A DNA stretch of 64,000 bases, taken from the NCBI GenBank assembly GCA_922989275.2, contig OV277867.1, positions 45,808,070 through 45,872,069 of the forward strand, read 5' to 3'. This document shows positions 24,901 to 39,900 of this stretch, in pieces. How positions within the stretch are numbered: the first letter of the stretch is position 1; every line of letters starts with the position of its first letter. Both the position numbers and the translations under genes were made by a program. Origin of the DNA: Gari tellinella. Taxonomy: Eukaryota; Mollusca; Bivalvia; Cardiida; Psammobiidae. The notes under the pieces are model-generated. The model saw nothing but the letters and a program-made list of their open reading frames with translations, did not search any database and had not been told where the DNA came from.

Positions 24901-27900
24901 ATGCGCCTTAGGGCACATTCTGCCTTACTTTTAGCCTGCTTTAAGCTTCCATTAGCCAGGACAAAGGAAGAATTTCTTATGGTGTATACTTGTAAACTGT
25001 ATAAAGTGGAACTATTCTCTTCAGTAGATGAATAAATTACAGGTGTAAAAAGGCGTATATAGGGTGTTGTTGGTTAAAAAAAAAAGCATCAATATAATGT
25101 TAACAGCAGGAGATGGTATAAAGTTTTGCATATTTTTACTTTCAGGCGTACACCAGTGTGGGGAAGGCCGGTCTCATACTGAAAGACCATCATGACCTAG
25201 CTAAGCATCTTAACACCATTGTCTTCCACACCAAGATGGTAGATTACCTAGACGAAGTGCTGAATGAAGTCTCGGATCTCTCCATCTACTGGTAATTATC
25301 AATTATAGGAGCAGGCTAATTTAACCCTTTACCTGATAGCCTATTTCTAGTATTGAAGATAGGTGACTTCTTAAAGCAGGTTGAAAGTAAAGCAGAATGT
25401 GCCTTAAGGCACATTCTGCTTTACTTTCAGCCTGCTTTAAGCTATCATGTGCTAGAATATAGAAAATATTCCCTATCATATATCCTCATAACTGATTAAA
25501 TTGGAACTATTTTCTTCAGCGGATGAATAAATAAAACACGCTAAAAGGCGCTTCTATAGGGGAAAGGGTTAAGATAATCTATTTCTTCTTTATGTAGTAT
25601 TTCATAGATCAAAATACAGTCCAAACTCGTTAATCCAAACTCGCTTAAACCGAAATTCTCGTTAAACCAAATTTTTCTCCCGGTCCCGATTTTTCCCCTT
25701 CTTATTCTATATAATTCAACTCCGCTTAATCCAAATTTCTTTTATCCGAATTTTCCGTTAATCCGATGTATTAATCTGGTCCCTTTGATAAGGTTTACCC
25801 TCAAATTGACACGCTTAATCCGAAGTGCGATTTTCACACCTCGATCGGGTGTCAGACTGGTCATAATTACTTGTGAACATACTCTCGCCAAACACTCGCG
25901 AAAACTAATTACACCGCCTAAAGACTGTACATAATGTTTGCAGTATTGGCCAATTAAACACATTTGTATCCAATAGTTACTGTAGAGATCTTTAAAAACA
26001 CAAGCGTAAGGTGTTGACATACGTTTCTCAAATGTTTGTAACCAAATTCGCGATATTGAGATCGCTACTTCACTTTGAACGTTGTGTGTACATGTACGTA
26101 TGTAAATCATTTACAGATGCGAAAAAAGCATTATCGCCGTTTTTCGAAGTTTCAAACTTTTGTTACGGTTTTATATTTATGACAAATGTATTAGATAAAT
26201 CATAAAGTATTTCACGATTTGTGTTATCAAAACCATTGTCGTAAAACATGCCGTTTTGTTTATGTATGCATGTGTGTAATGTCTTTATGAATACACACAT
26301 GGGTACCGATGCATATGTCCGTAAGTGGCAGAGAGTAAACAGAGGTTTGTGTTTAATTGGTTTCATTAACTGGATTATGGGATTAAACAAAGTTCTCAAA
26401 TTTAAAGCACATTATTATTATTGCATAAGTATTAAACCAAAACAAAACAAATTTTATTTTTACGTATATGCATTATCTGAAAAGAAATATTACGGTGACT
26501 GGAGATGACAAAGTTGATACATGATGATCGTAATCGATCCAATCGCTTAATTCGTACTCCCGTTAATCCGAATTATTTTTCTTGGTCCCTTGAAATTCGG
26601 ATAAACGAGAGTGGACTGTACTTATATCTTTATCAAACCCTATGTTTTCAAACCTGATAACTCATATGCTTAACACATGTGTATTTGTATTTCAGTTTTT
26701 ACCTGACTATATTTGAGCATCAGTTCAAGCAGTGTATGGAGTTTCCAGCTCAGCACAGGTTCTGTACGGTGTTCCCCATGATCTGTGGTCATTTCATGAA
26801 CGCTACCCACTCTTTGTGCCCTGAAGAGGTGAGAAGATCTGTGGACAAACATCAGTCATTAACTCATTGTTCCCCAGTGCCATGTTTTGGCCTCTTTCTC
26901 TGTGTAAATGCAAAGTGGGCACTTGTCCTGTGCAAACAGTGTACTCACAGTCTGCACTGTTAGTCATTTGGCAATAAATAGTCAGAAATGAACTAGACAT
27001 AATTGAAAACTGGAGTTGTGGGTCAATAAAGAATTCTAACACACCTCGCCCACACCCCTATATAAGCGAAGAAGGACCGTCTTGGTGTTCGAATTTTCAG
27101 TAGAACACTCACGCGCTAAACGTTCTAATGTGACGTCATGTGGCGTCGAAAATGTGTACGCCAAGAAATGTAGCGCCGTTACTTAGGTGCAATTTAAGGT
27201 TTAATTATGTGTTAGAATCGAAATAATAAATTAATACCAGTGTTCTATCTAACAATCGAACACGGATAGTCGTTGAGATGCTTGTAATTAAATCACTCGG
27301 CCTAAAGGCCTCGTGATTAAATTACTACGCATCTCAACTCCTACCAGTGTTCGATTGCACGATAGAACACTGGTATGAATTTATTATTTCTAAAATATAG
27401 CCATCTTGAAAGACAGGTAACGTGAAAGAATTCTGCATTCAGCTGCCACCTTCATGTCATTTCTGTGGACCCATTCAGATATAAACATATTGTATGTGCT
27501 GATTAATCCCCTGAACCCTAGTCCCATGTATCATTTGCAAACAGTGTACTTATGCAGAGTACATTTGTTTTATGCAAACAGTGAACACACAGATCAGAGG
27601 ACTCCTTTACCAGGGTCTGCACTGTTTGTCATTTTGCAATATATTGTTAAAATCAACCCTTAATATGTTGCAATGGATCTTGCTCAGTTGGAAATTGCAT
27701 TTGTCCATTTGGAGTCTCAGGAGTGGCTGGGTTACAGTAAATGAGTTGTTGTCTATTTCAGCGGCAGTCTATTGGTACCACTAGTGTACAATATGCCCAC
27801 TGGTTCTTGAAGGATATGGCGGAGGAAGTGAACCAGGTGATCACAGCTATCTGTGAGGAACAGTGTCTACTCAGTTATAAGGTAGGTATGGTACATGAAA

Positions 27901-30900
27901 TTACATGTAATTACAAGTACAGTATAACCTCTGTTATCCGACACCCCTTGGTTCCACCTTTGTAAGTCGGTTAAGAGAGGTTGTCGGTTAACGGAATTAT
28001 ACCTAAGTTCACACACCAAAAGATTCAGTCCATTTTCGCTGTGAGGGGAATTCCTCGATGCCAGTTGACATATTAAATATGTATGACTGCAGAATACAGC
28101 ACATATCCTTATCAGATCGTTCTAGATAAAAATAAAAGTCCCTGTTCCGGATCTACACTGTTTTCCCCATTATTCCTTTATACTACAGTAGGCATAAAAC
28201 GTGTATAGTGTACAATCGGAAGTAAACACGCATTTACATATCAAGGGCTCGACGAAAACATCGGCACATTCGTATTTACATTTTATGTACAAGTACAGTC
28301 TATTCTCGTTATGTCGAACTCGCGGGAAATTAACAAAACTTCAAAACGCGTGAATGTATTTATTTCCGCTCAATATAAATTTATCATACACTATTACACC
28401 TGCGAATAATGATATAGATTTGACTTATGCGGAGGTATTATATATTTCGTACTTCTCATGTTGGCAGTGAGGACGATTGGCAGCCATTGTTGGAAAGGAT
28501 GGGATGAGTTGGGTTTTCGGCACTGCGACGCTGAATGGGTTGCTTACATTTGTTGGCTTTTCAATTAAATCGTATTAACCCTCACATCATTCACTTACTG
28601 TAAAGCCACACACGTTGTTTTACACGGCTATCCGACAATATGTGTCATTATCACCTGCGCGTGCATAGTCGCTGTCAATGATCACAGGTCAGCATACCGT
28701 CGGATAACCAGGTGTGAAAAACCTCTAATTTGCCTTTATTGGTCCGCCAAGGTATGTCGGATAACGGTTAACAGAGGATCCGATCAAGAGAGAGTTTGTT
28801 TAAATAAAACAAATAGGGAAACTGCCGGGACCAAACAGCAGGGTCGGATAACAGAGGTTTCCGGCCAAGAGAGGTGTCGATCGACAGAGGTTATACTGTA
28901 TACTTAATCCAATACCTAATAAAATAAATACGCTTTTTTACGCCTTTATTAAATTCCTCAATTGAAAGAAAAAGTTCCATTGAAACAGCCATATATATGT
29001 AAGTATGCTAGTTTCTCTCTCTATAAATTAGGAGAATGTAGCTTAAAACAGGCTAAAATTAAAACAGGCTAAAATTAAAGCAGAATGTGCCTGGAGGCAC
29101 ATTCTGCTTTACTTTCAACCTGCTTTAAGTGGTCAACCATGAAGAGAGATGAATTTAGTGAGTAGCCAAACAATAGGCTTTGGAAAGACATAAAAGTGAA
29201 AATGTAAAGAACTTCAGTTCACTCCCTCTTACCTGGAGCCCTACCGAGGTACACAATGACCATACTCTCTACATGCTCTATTTATAGCTCCTACCCAAGC
29301 ACAGTCTACAAGCCAAGAAGAGACCTGCAAACCCTAAAAAGAAGCAGGAGATCAAGGAACCTGAGAAGCCAGGACAGGAGAGCGAGAGAAAGAACAGAGA
29401 AAACTTCACTAGGTGAGTAGGGAGATAGTGTCAACTCTGTACATAAAGGGTGCATTTCAAAATACACAATTATTACATCTTAGCCAATGTTCTTGTTAGC
29501 TACACAACAGCATGTGTATTTTACTGCTTTACAGTGTTCTCTCTTTTGAGCGACATACTTAATAAATAAGAATGATTATAAAGTTATTTTCTAATCGCAT
29601 ATCCAAATAAGTTTAACTTACATGACAGTAAGAATGGTAAATTTTTGGAAACTATGTGACTGCTTAATGCAGGTCAAAAGTAATGTAGAAAGCTCCTGGG
29701 TGAATTTTACTTTACGTATGTCCTGGATTAAGCTGTCACCTGTCTTTACTGGAAAAAGAAGATTATCATTAAGCATTTAGAAAGTAATGTTAAAATCGGC
29801 TGAGGGTATATAAGATCCTGATAGGGAGCATGGTACAGTGCACTTTGCTTAAGACCTGTATAAGTTGTTCTGAAGAATACTTGTTGCAGTTTTTCCATAC
29901 TTTTCTTTCAGGATGGACAAGCTACACATGGCCCTGACTGAGCTGTGTTTTGCCATCAACCACAGTAACGTGATACAGGTGTGGGAGCATGGGTTTGTGC
30001 CGCGAGAGTTCTTCCTACAGCAGCTAGAGATGAGATTCAATAAGTAAGTCACTGTAGAGTGCAGGAGTAGGCCTCTAGTGTGATTATACACCCTGTCAGC
30101 CCCATTTATGCCTGGATGCTTTTAATGAATGCTAGTGCAGGGCTCCAGATAAGAGAGAGTAAACTGAACTTATCCAACATTTCATCACTCATTTCAGCAC
30201 CAAATTCTAAGGTGTAACTACTCATTAGAATCGTCTCAAAGAGACGATTCTAATGAGTAGTGACACTATAGGGTTTAATGCAGAAATGAATTTTTTTTAT
30301 TGAAATACCCCCCTTATCTGTAGCTCTGCTAATGTTGTCCTTCCTGGAAGGGATCAATATAAGATAACCCTTTACCCTATGACCTGTTTCTAGTATTGAA
30401 TATAGGTGACCTCTTAAAGCAGGTTGAAAGTAAAGCAGAATGCGCCTTAAGGCGCATTCTGCTTTACTTTCATCCTTCTTCAAGCTACAGTCTGCTAGAA
30501 TGTAGAAAACATTTCTTATGATACCTATTTATGATTGTATTAAGTGGAACTATTTTCTTCTGTGGATGAATGAATTAAGTGCATAAAAAGGCATATCCAT
30601 GGAGTGAAGGGTTAAAAGGATGTTCAATACTGTAAAATTTGTGTGAAGTGATTGATAGATGAAGAAGAATCAATTTGTATGTGTTAACCCTTTTAATGCT
30701 GAGTTTTCAGATGAACTTGTCTGTTTGCCTACTAAGATAAAAATCCAGAGACTTATGAAAAATCCGGAGAAATGGCAGCCCTGCTGTCCCCAAAATATTT
30801 GAAATTATGGCAAACAGTGCAGATCCTTCAGAAGCCCTCTAATCAGGGTCTTCACTGTTTGCAAATGACATACATATCTGGTTCCAGTACTAAAGGGGTA

Positions 30901-33900
30901 AATACAGATAGTTACTTAAAGAAGAGCAAAATGAATTCAAAAGTATGGTGTAGTCCGGATCGTTTGCGCATTCTTGTATGGCGGCTGATTTGCGAAAGAT
31001 CTCCAGCTGATCTACTTTCAGAATTGAGTGAAATATTCTCTGGGTAGATAGGATAATGCTATAGGTATATGTAAACAAAAATTCTGACAGCCAGAAAAAA
31101 AACGTTTTGAGAGTGTGTAGACTTACTGGATGTGCAGACTTACCGAACTTGACTATAATTACAGTAAAACCTCTCTATTACGACCACTCAACTTTGTTAA
31201 TTATTAGGGTGTTTACGATAGGTGACCGCTTAAAGCAAGGTGACGGTGAAACAGAAAGCTCCTTTAGGAGCTTTCTGTTTCACTGTCACCTTGCTTTTAG
31301 CTGCCACCTCTCTATTATACAATCAATTAGCCTTTGTTTTAGTGGTCGTAATAGCGAGGTTTTACTGTACTTTAGTCCTGCATTAAACTACCACTTGTAT
31401 TTAAAGGCTGGCAATGCATAATTTAGTATGCCGACTCAAAGAGTGGGAGTGTTTATGTATTCACCCTGGTGTTTGCTGTACACGAGTTATGCAGTTCTGC
31501 AACAGCTTTTTTAACCCTTTACCCCATAGCCTGTTTCTAGTTTTGAAGACAATGACCACTTAAAGCATGTTAAAAGTGAAGCAGAATGCACCTTCTGCTT
31601 TACTTTCAGCCTGCTTTAAGCTATTATCTGCTTGAATTCAGAAAATCTTTCTAACAATATATTTTCATGACTGTTTAAATTGGAACTATTTTCCTCAGTG
31701 GATGAATGAATTATTTGCCCTAAAAGGTGCTTCTATGGGGGAAAGGGTTAAATAGTTGCTTCATAAAAGTTTCATTGTCTTCAAATTTGTTATCTGTCCA
31801 TTTTGCAGGTAATAGCATTAACATGGCAACAAGTGTTTAGAACTTTGAGAGTTGCCTTGTTTTGTGGCACCTTATCTGTGCCTACACTGTCATATATCCC
31901 TATTCTGTCAAACCTCGGTATCTCAAACTCAATTAAGAATTACTTTATTTCTACAGTTAGTATTGTGTTTCTACACATTTGAACTTTGAAATATAGATAT
32001 ATTTGACTTAAGCAAGTTTGAGAAATCAAAGTCTGACTGCAAATGCTCTGAAGGATTATATATCTTAGATATGAGCAGTGCCATGACAAAACCTGCCTTA
32101 TTGCATTGCAAACAGTGAAGAGCAAGGCCAGCCACTACATCACAGACATGGTGGCTTTCCTTGATCTACACTGTTTGACACTCACATGCATCGAAAGCAT
32201 TTTATATAGCTGTATTATATACAGTATTTGGCAGTGTAGACCAAACTAATATACAGATCCTTGGATGATAATGTTGTTTAGTCTATACAATGTTGCAATG
32301 CCATAAGGCAGGTTTTGTCACCAGGGCACAACTCATATGTTTTAAGAGCAGTTACTGAAAAGGTGTACCTCAAAACTAGCTACTGTCCGACTGATAACAT
32401 TTTAAAACAGTGTAGCACCAGATCAGAGGGCTCCCATAGGAGCCCTCTGATCTGGGGCTACACTGTTTGATAATTTGGACTAGTATTTATTGAACTACCC
32501 AGAATTCGAAGTAGACTGGTTTATATTTTGGTAACTCAAATGATCCACAAGGGAACCTAATAACCCACAATAGTTACTTGGTGTTGAAAGAGTTACGCTG
32601 TTTGTAACACTGTCAGTGAATCGTCTTTGGAGTAATTTCATAATACATGTAACAGAGTTTTAAACTGTATCTTCAAACAGCTGATTTCTATATGTTGTTG
32701 ATGCCAGCCACTTTATTTACAATGATTCACAGGACATATCAGACTTTGTCTGGTACATAGAACGTATTCAGGGTCCACAGTAGTTTTCAATGGTATTCTT
32801 AGTGAAATCATGCAACCAAACTTGCTCTGTTTCATGTAGGCTCCTCACATACTTTATTCTGCCGAGAGCATTTTTCAAAGACGATGGGGAGTAAGTTGAA
32901 AAACTTCTTACAATAAAGAATATTCTGCATTGTAATAATATTAACACTCATTGTGCGGAAACCAAGTATAAATATTGTTTATCAGGCCTGAAATGTTTGC
33001 CTTACTTTTTAGTATTAATCGTTTGGGATAACAGGGATATTTATCATTTACAGACAGTATAGACCAAGATCAGAGGACTCATGAATAAGCTCTTTGATCT
33101 GGATCTGCCCTATTTGTCCTACAAATTTCAATTTTAATTTGTTGTTTCTGTTACCCATTACTCCATAGCCTGTTTCTAGTTTTGAAGATGTATAATTACT
33201 TAAAGCAGGCTGAAAGTAAAGCAGAATGCTCCTAAAGGAGCATCCTGCTTTACTTTCAACCTGCTTTAAGCTTCCATCTGGAAAGATACTGGAAATGCCT
33301 TCAGTGTTTAATATTCAGAACTTTCAAGGTGCATACTATTTGAGTAGAAATGATTAGAAGTGTAAAATGGCAGATTTATGGAGTAATGGGTTAAGTTGGT
33401 CCATTTGAAAGCTGAGCATTGTGAGAGATAACAGACTATAGCAGGTGGTCTTTGGGTATTCATTGTGGTAAGGATAACTACTACCTTTATAACAAATGCC
33501 TATTGGTACATGTGCAGATTAAAACCGCCTTAGAGCTAAAGGCTCTCTCATATTTGCCTAACTTTCTATTCAATAATTTAACGCTTAAATTGACATTACT
33601 CTCATTACCCAATGTCCAGGAGATCTTATGTTGTCACCCAGTTATACCCTTGAACATACAGCTTTTAGATTTGAGAGCACTTAACCTTGGGACAAGACCT
33701 TTCGATCCTTATGAAAATTAAGACTGAAAAATTCCAGGAAATGGGGCTGGATAATGATATAGTTCTATGGGTTCGGAGATTTTCTCACTGTACGCTAATA
33801 GTTGAGATAAATTGACAAGTCCTAAATTGGTTATTAAAATAAAATCCAGTAAACTCTGTGTTTCTGTGCCTTTTAATGAAAGCAAAATGGAAAAATATGC

Positions 33901-36900
33901 ATCTAATGCAGGACAGAAGTAAGTTATTGCCCTGCAATAAGCTGCAACCTTTCTATTATCATGCAGATTTATACACTTCTGAGTGGTCCACTAAACACAG
34001 GTTTTATTTTAAGTCCATCTTAGTTAAGGTAGTAATTCTGTGAACAGTGGAATATTAGTGGACTTTTTTTTCCGGGGCAACAACAGTTACTGTGCAGACA
34101 TCTAGGCTTTAGTAGTTACTTTTCTTGCGATATTCATATTTTCTATAAATTATAATCTTTTGCTGCAGGTGACTTAATTATGTGTTCCTTTGAAACACTT
34201 CTAGTTTGTTTTAGGATAGATAAAAAGTCAATGATTTCAAGTGGCAAATTATCTCTGAACATTTTCAACACCTCTTCCCCTCCCCCACCTCGACCTCACT
34301 ACCTAAACCCTAAAACAATAATTTCTGTGTGCCTTCTGTTGCTGAGTGTTGTTCAAAGCAATGTCACTGTAAAACTTGTTTGTTTATCAGCTTTGTACCA
34401 AATACATTGAAAATGTTCACAGATCCTTTTGCACTGTGTTTATCTCTTTATTGAATATTTCATAAAATTTACTCATATCGCCAAATGAGTGGAGTATTTC
34501 AATTTCTAAAATCTTTATGTCTAAATGAAACCCTATGTTGTGACTACTCATTAGAATCGTCTCGAAGAGACGATTCTAATGAGTAGTCACAACATAGGAT
34601 TTAGTGGAATTTTTTTTATTTGACTCCCTCATATCTGGTAACCTCTTTACTTCTCATTTACACCTGTACAAACTTTGATCTCTTATTTTCCTCACATACA
34701 GACATTTAGGGAGCAAGTTAGTAACATCCTTTTCTTTTTGGTACTATTGTGAATCGTAGTGAAGGTAGGGCTGTCATCGATTGGCAATATTGAATGGATA
34801 CATCAAATGGGTCACGATCAATGATACTTCGATATATAATCCATTGTCTATTCTGTAGTTCATTAAGTTTTTAGACTTGAAGACTTATTAATGTAAATTT
34901 TGTTTATTGTGTATCGATATATCATCGGACGTATGACATCACTGATAATCAATATTGGAATCAACGATGATGGCCCTTAGTGAAGGCTTATTGTGTGTAG
35001 GTCAAGGATCGTGATTTTCGTTTATTTCTTTCAAGAATGTTCACAAACAAAGATCTGTATAAGGATAAGTATGTCGACCAGTTGTCTTGACTTCTGTAGA
35101 ACTATATAGATAGCATGTTAGTATATATTGCCATGTATAAACCACTTTTGTTCATGTGGGATCACAAAGCCCTATACAGAACAGTGTTTGCTCTAAGATC
35201 TTAGTGGATGTCTCACGTTTGCCTTGTAAAGTCACATGTAATTATGGTTAATAGTCTTTGTGTACATGCAGGGTTTTGTTATAGGTTACTCACTGCCTAC
35301 CTGTAACCCTTCCCTCCATAGAAGCACCTGTTAGCACATAGGATATGGAAAAAACTACCAGTATTTCTTATGATATTTGTTCATGACCATGTAGAGTGGA
35401 ATTATTTTCTTCAATGGAGGAATAAATTGAAGGCATAAAAAGGTGTATTATTACAGTACAGGTTACTGGTTAAAGCAGGCTGAAAATATTTCCTCCTTCA
35501 CTTTCAGCCTGCTTTAAGCATGCACCTGTCAGGCTGCAGAAAAAAAATTCTAGTGTCTTTTTAACCCATTACCCCATAGCATCTTTCTAATATTTTAGAC
35601 AGCTGACCATTAGAAACTGGTTGAAAGTAAAGCAGAATGCACCTTAAGGTGCACTCTGCTTTACTTTGAGCCTGCTTTGAGCTACCATCTGCTTGGATAG
35701 AAATATTACTTATGTACATATTTATGACTGGATAAAGTGGAGCTATTTTTCAGCGTAAAAAGGGGTATTTCTAGGGTAATGGGTTAACAGAATATGATAA
35801 AGACCTTTCATGTTCAGAATAGACAAAGACGCAAGCATGCGTTTCTATGGAAGAAAAGGTTATTAGTTATAGGAAACTTATCCACCATTCTGACAGATGA
35901 TTGCTTAAAGCAGACTAAAAGTTAAACAGAAAGCTCTTTCAGGAGCAAACAGCTTTATTTTCAGCCAGCTTTAAGCAACCAAGTGTCTTTAATCCTGAAA
36001 AGAACTAATGGGGAAATACATGTAATAAAAGAAAGTTGACTGGTTTATATAGGGTTCCTGAAGATTGCAGACTGGTTGTGATGCCTGTTTCTGTTTAGCT
36101 CTGGCAGCCTATATCATTTGTTTCTGCTCAAATATGGCAGTTTTGCAGACTTCCTTTGAGCTTTTGCAGTCTTTCAATGTTTGCCCATAGCTTTCATTGA
36201 TACTGGTCATCTTTCATGTAGTTCTTGAACAATTTGGTCAATATACCTTCAGTTCACTCTATGCAAGTAATGTGCACCAACATTTGGACAAATCTTAACA
36301 CTCTTTACTAAGCAAACTTGTTGTCTCTCTCTTTGTCCCCTAACCCCCTCTGGCCTGTCTACTCATTGTCCAACCATTAACCTATTTTCCTGCTAATAAC
36401 ATAAACTGACCCTTACTGAAAACAGTGTAGACCTAGATCAGACAGCTCCTTGCGTATAGGATCTGTCTGAAATAAGTCTGTGCTCAATAGTTAAGATAGT
36501 AAATATTCATTTTGGGTAGATGTATGAATATTTATTAGGAGAATGTCACAGATTTCTGATTTAAACCCTATGGTGTCACTACTCATTAGAATTGTCTCTT
36601 TGAGACAATTCTAACGAGTAGTAACTCCATAGGATTTGATGCTAAAATAAGTGAGAAAATGTTGTATTTATATGCAGTTTTCTCCCTTTTATCTGGAGCC
36701 CTGATTCCAATTGTCCAGTTCCTGTTTGGAGGACTTCTACATAAACTGTCCACTGATAACATTCCTTTCAGTTGTCCGCCACACCTTATCTGTCATTGTC
36801 GCAATGAATGTTGGCTTCTCATTGGCAGCCTGTTCAGTACTTAACCTTTCTTGGTATTTAACCCATTACTCTATAGCATGTTTCTAGTTCTGAAGACAGG

Positions 36901-39900
36901 TGACCACTTTACTTTATGCAGATTAAAAGTAAAGCAAAATGTGCCTTAAAGGGGCATTCTGCTTCACTTTCAGCCTGCTTTAAGCTACCTACCTGCTAGG
37001 ATATAGAAAATATTTCTAATGGTGCATAGTCATGACTGTATAAAGTTAAACTATTTTCTCCAGTGGAGGAATGAATTAAAAAAATGCTTATATATGGAGT
37101 AATGGGTTAGCTCTTCTCAGTATTCAATGTAGGTATTGGCTTGTTTGTCAAAAAGATTTGGGTTGGGGGTCATGTTCATATTATATTTTTCTATTCTTCA
37201 CAATATACATGTATATTTCAATTTACCATTTCAATAAATTAAAGTTAGCCATGTCACATGAAAAGAAGGCACATGGGTGTTGCAAACTGTTTAGATCTGC
37301 ATTATCTTCATCTCCCATGACTGTAATTAAAGCCAATCTTGTATTACCACATAGCCTGTTTCTAGTTTTGAAGACAGTCAACCACTTAATGCAGCATTTA
37401 AGTAAAGAAGTATGCAGTTAAAGGTGCATTCTGCTTTACTTTCGGTCTGTTTTAACCATCTGCTAGACAATAGAAACTATTTTTTATGGTAAACATTCAT
37501 TACTGTACAAAATGGAACTATTTACTTTAGTGGAGGAATAAGCAGGGCTCCAGATAACAGGAGTTTTTCAAAAACTTAAATCTTTATTTCTGCATTAAAC
37601 CCTATGGTGTTACAACTCATTAGAATCGTCTCTCCGAGACGATTCTAAGGAGTAGTAGCACCATAGGATTGGTGCTAAAATTAGTGAGAAAATATTGAAT
37701 ATTTTCAATTAACTTCCTGTTATCTGGAGCCCTGATAAAGTTAAACTTAAAGTCCTGAAAAAGGCTTATTTATAAGGTATTTGGTAAATACAAGATTGAC
37801 TGTACACTGTATATGATGTTTCAGATGCACATGTTTAGTCCAATCAGACACCTTCATGGAAACACTGGCTGATATTTGTCTACACTTTGTGCAATGTCTA
37901 AGTTCCTGTGATGTGGCTTGCATTTTATGATCAAGTTTAAGTTTTCTATTTTCCAATATTCCCAATACCCTTTCATTTATAGAAATTCATTTTCATGCCT
38001 TTCACATTTTCTTCATTGAAATGCTGTTTTATATTTCTATTCTGTCTGAAAAATGAGCGGTAGGAAAATTTTGCTACATCCTGAACTCTTTGCAAGCAAG
38101 TGGTAGAATTGTGATTACCTGTGCAAACAGTTTGGATCCTGATGAGACACAGCGTAATGAGGGGTCTAATCAGGATCCAAACTGTGTTTGACACTCTGGC
38201 CCTGTTTTAAAAATAAATTTCGAACAGTAGCAGATGATGATTGTTGCAGACAAAAAGAATTACCCAGCATGCACAGAGTTAATAGGTGATAGCTTAAAAC
38301 AGATTAAAGTAAATCAGAAAGCTCATTCAGGAGCTTAGTGCTTCATTTTCAATAAGCTTTAAGCAGCCACCTGTCTGAAACTGTGAAAAAAAGCTAGTAG
38401 CAAAAGCATTAGTGTATATGTGGGTATGTTTCATATTATTTTCAAACGGAGTACATAACATTTTTTCAATTGATACACTGTGTTATTAGAAATTATGTTA
38501 GCAATTTCTTAGCTGATTTTGATATTCACACTGACATAAATGCAGGATACCGTAAGTTTAATTGCAAGCTATTATTGTGTTAGTTGAAGAAATTTCTGGG
38601 AGAAATAGGGAGCGATTAGTATTAATTACTGCTTAATCCATTACCCTACAGCCTATTTCCTATTCCTTTCAACCAGTATTAAGTTACCCTCTGGAAAAGT
38701 ACTGGAAATGATTTCTGTAATTAATATTTTAAGATTTTATAGGTTGGAACTACTTTCCCTAGTGTAGAATTAATTAGTCATAAAAAGGCGTATTTAAGGA
38801 GTAATGGGTTAAGAATGTTGATAGGGATAGATTGAGTTAGCTGTGTTACTGTCTTTGTCAGACTTAACATTTACCTCATCCTGTAGAGTTAGGTGTTTGT
38901 TGTTAACAGAAAGTTTGTAAGCAAAAAAGTCGTGTAGATTATGTGTTTCTTGAAATAGTTTGGATCAAAGTTTTAACCCTTAGTCAAATATTGTCATATA
39001 TAGACAGGTATATTAACTGACAGTAATTAAACATTTTTTCTCCGAATCTTTGCATGTTATTAGCAGAATGCGGCCAACAGCATGATCTATCATATAAAAC
39101 ATACTTATTTTAAAATTCATGTATCCTTTACTTAATTCTGTAACCCATCATTTTTGGAGCACTCTTTTGTTCATCAACCCATTCTCCAATAGTCTGTTTC
39201 TAGATTTGAAGACAGGTGGCCACTTAAAGCAGGGTGAACGTGCTGCTTTACTTTCAACCTTCTTTAAGCTACCATCTGCTAGGATATAGAAAATATCACT
39301 TATTTTTATGGTATTCATGGCTGCAAAAATTTGAACCATTTTTAGCTCGACTTTTTTAAAAAGTCGAGCTATTGTCGTCACCCTGTCGTCTGCGTCTGCG
39401 TCTGCGTCTGCGTCAGCGTCTGCGTCTGCGTCTGCGTCTGCGTCAGCGTCTGCGTCGGTTAAGTTTTTTGCTTAAGGTTTTTGTAAGAGTCCATTTCTCA
39501 ATAACTATCAGGGGTATCCATTTGAAACTTGGAATAGTTGTTCAGTATTAAAAGGGCAACTCATTACAACAAGACAGGTAACCCTGGGATTTGTCATTTC
39601 AGAGTTATTGCCCTTGTTTTATTTACTTAAAAATTATAAATTAACATATCTCAATAACTATCAAAGGTATCCATTTGAAACTTGGAATAGTTGTTTAGTA
39701 TCAAAAGGGCAACTCATTACAACAAGGCAGGTAACCCTGGGATTTGTCAATTCAGAGTTATTGCCCCTATTTTATTTACTTAAAAATTATAAATTAACAT
39801 ATCTCAATAACTATCAAAGGTATCCATTTGAAACTTGGAATAGTTGTTAAGTATCAAAAGGGCAACTCATTACAACAAGGCAGGTAATCCAGGGATTTGT

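Noticed and set aside
25742..26110. A 122-codon minus-strand frame as a gene
   Set aside because: It lies entirely in a pogo-like element, with no recognisable domain or splice signals.
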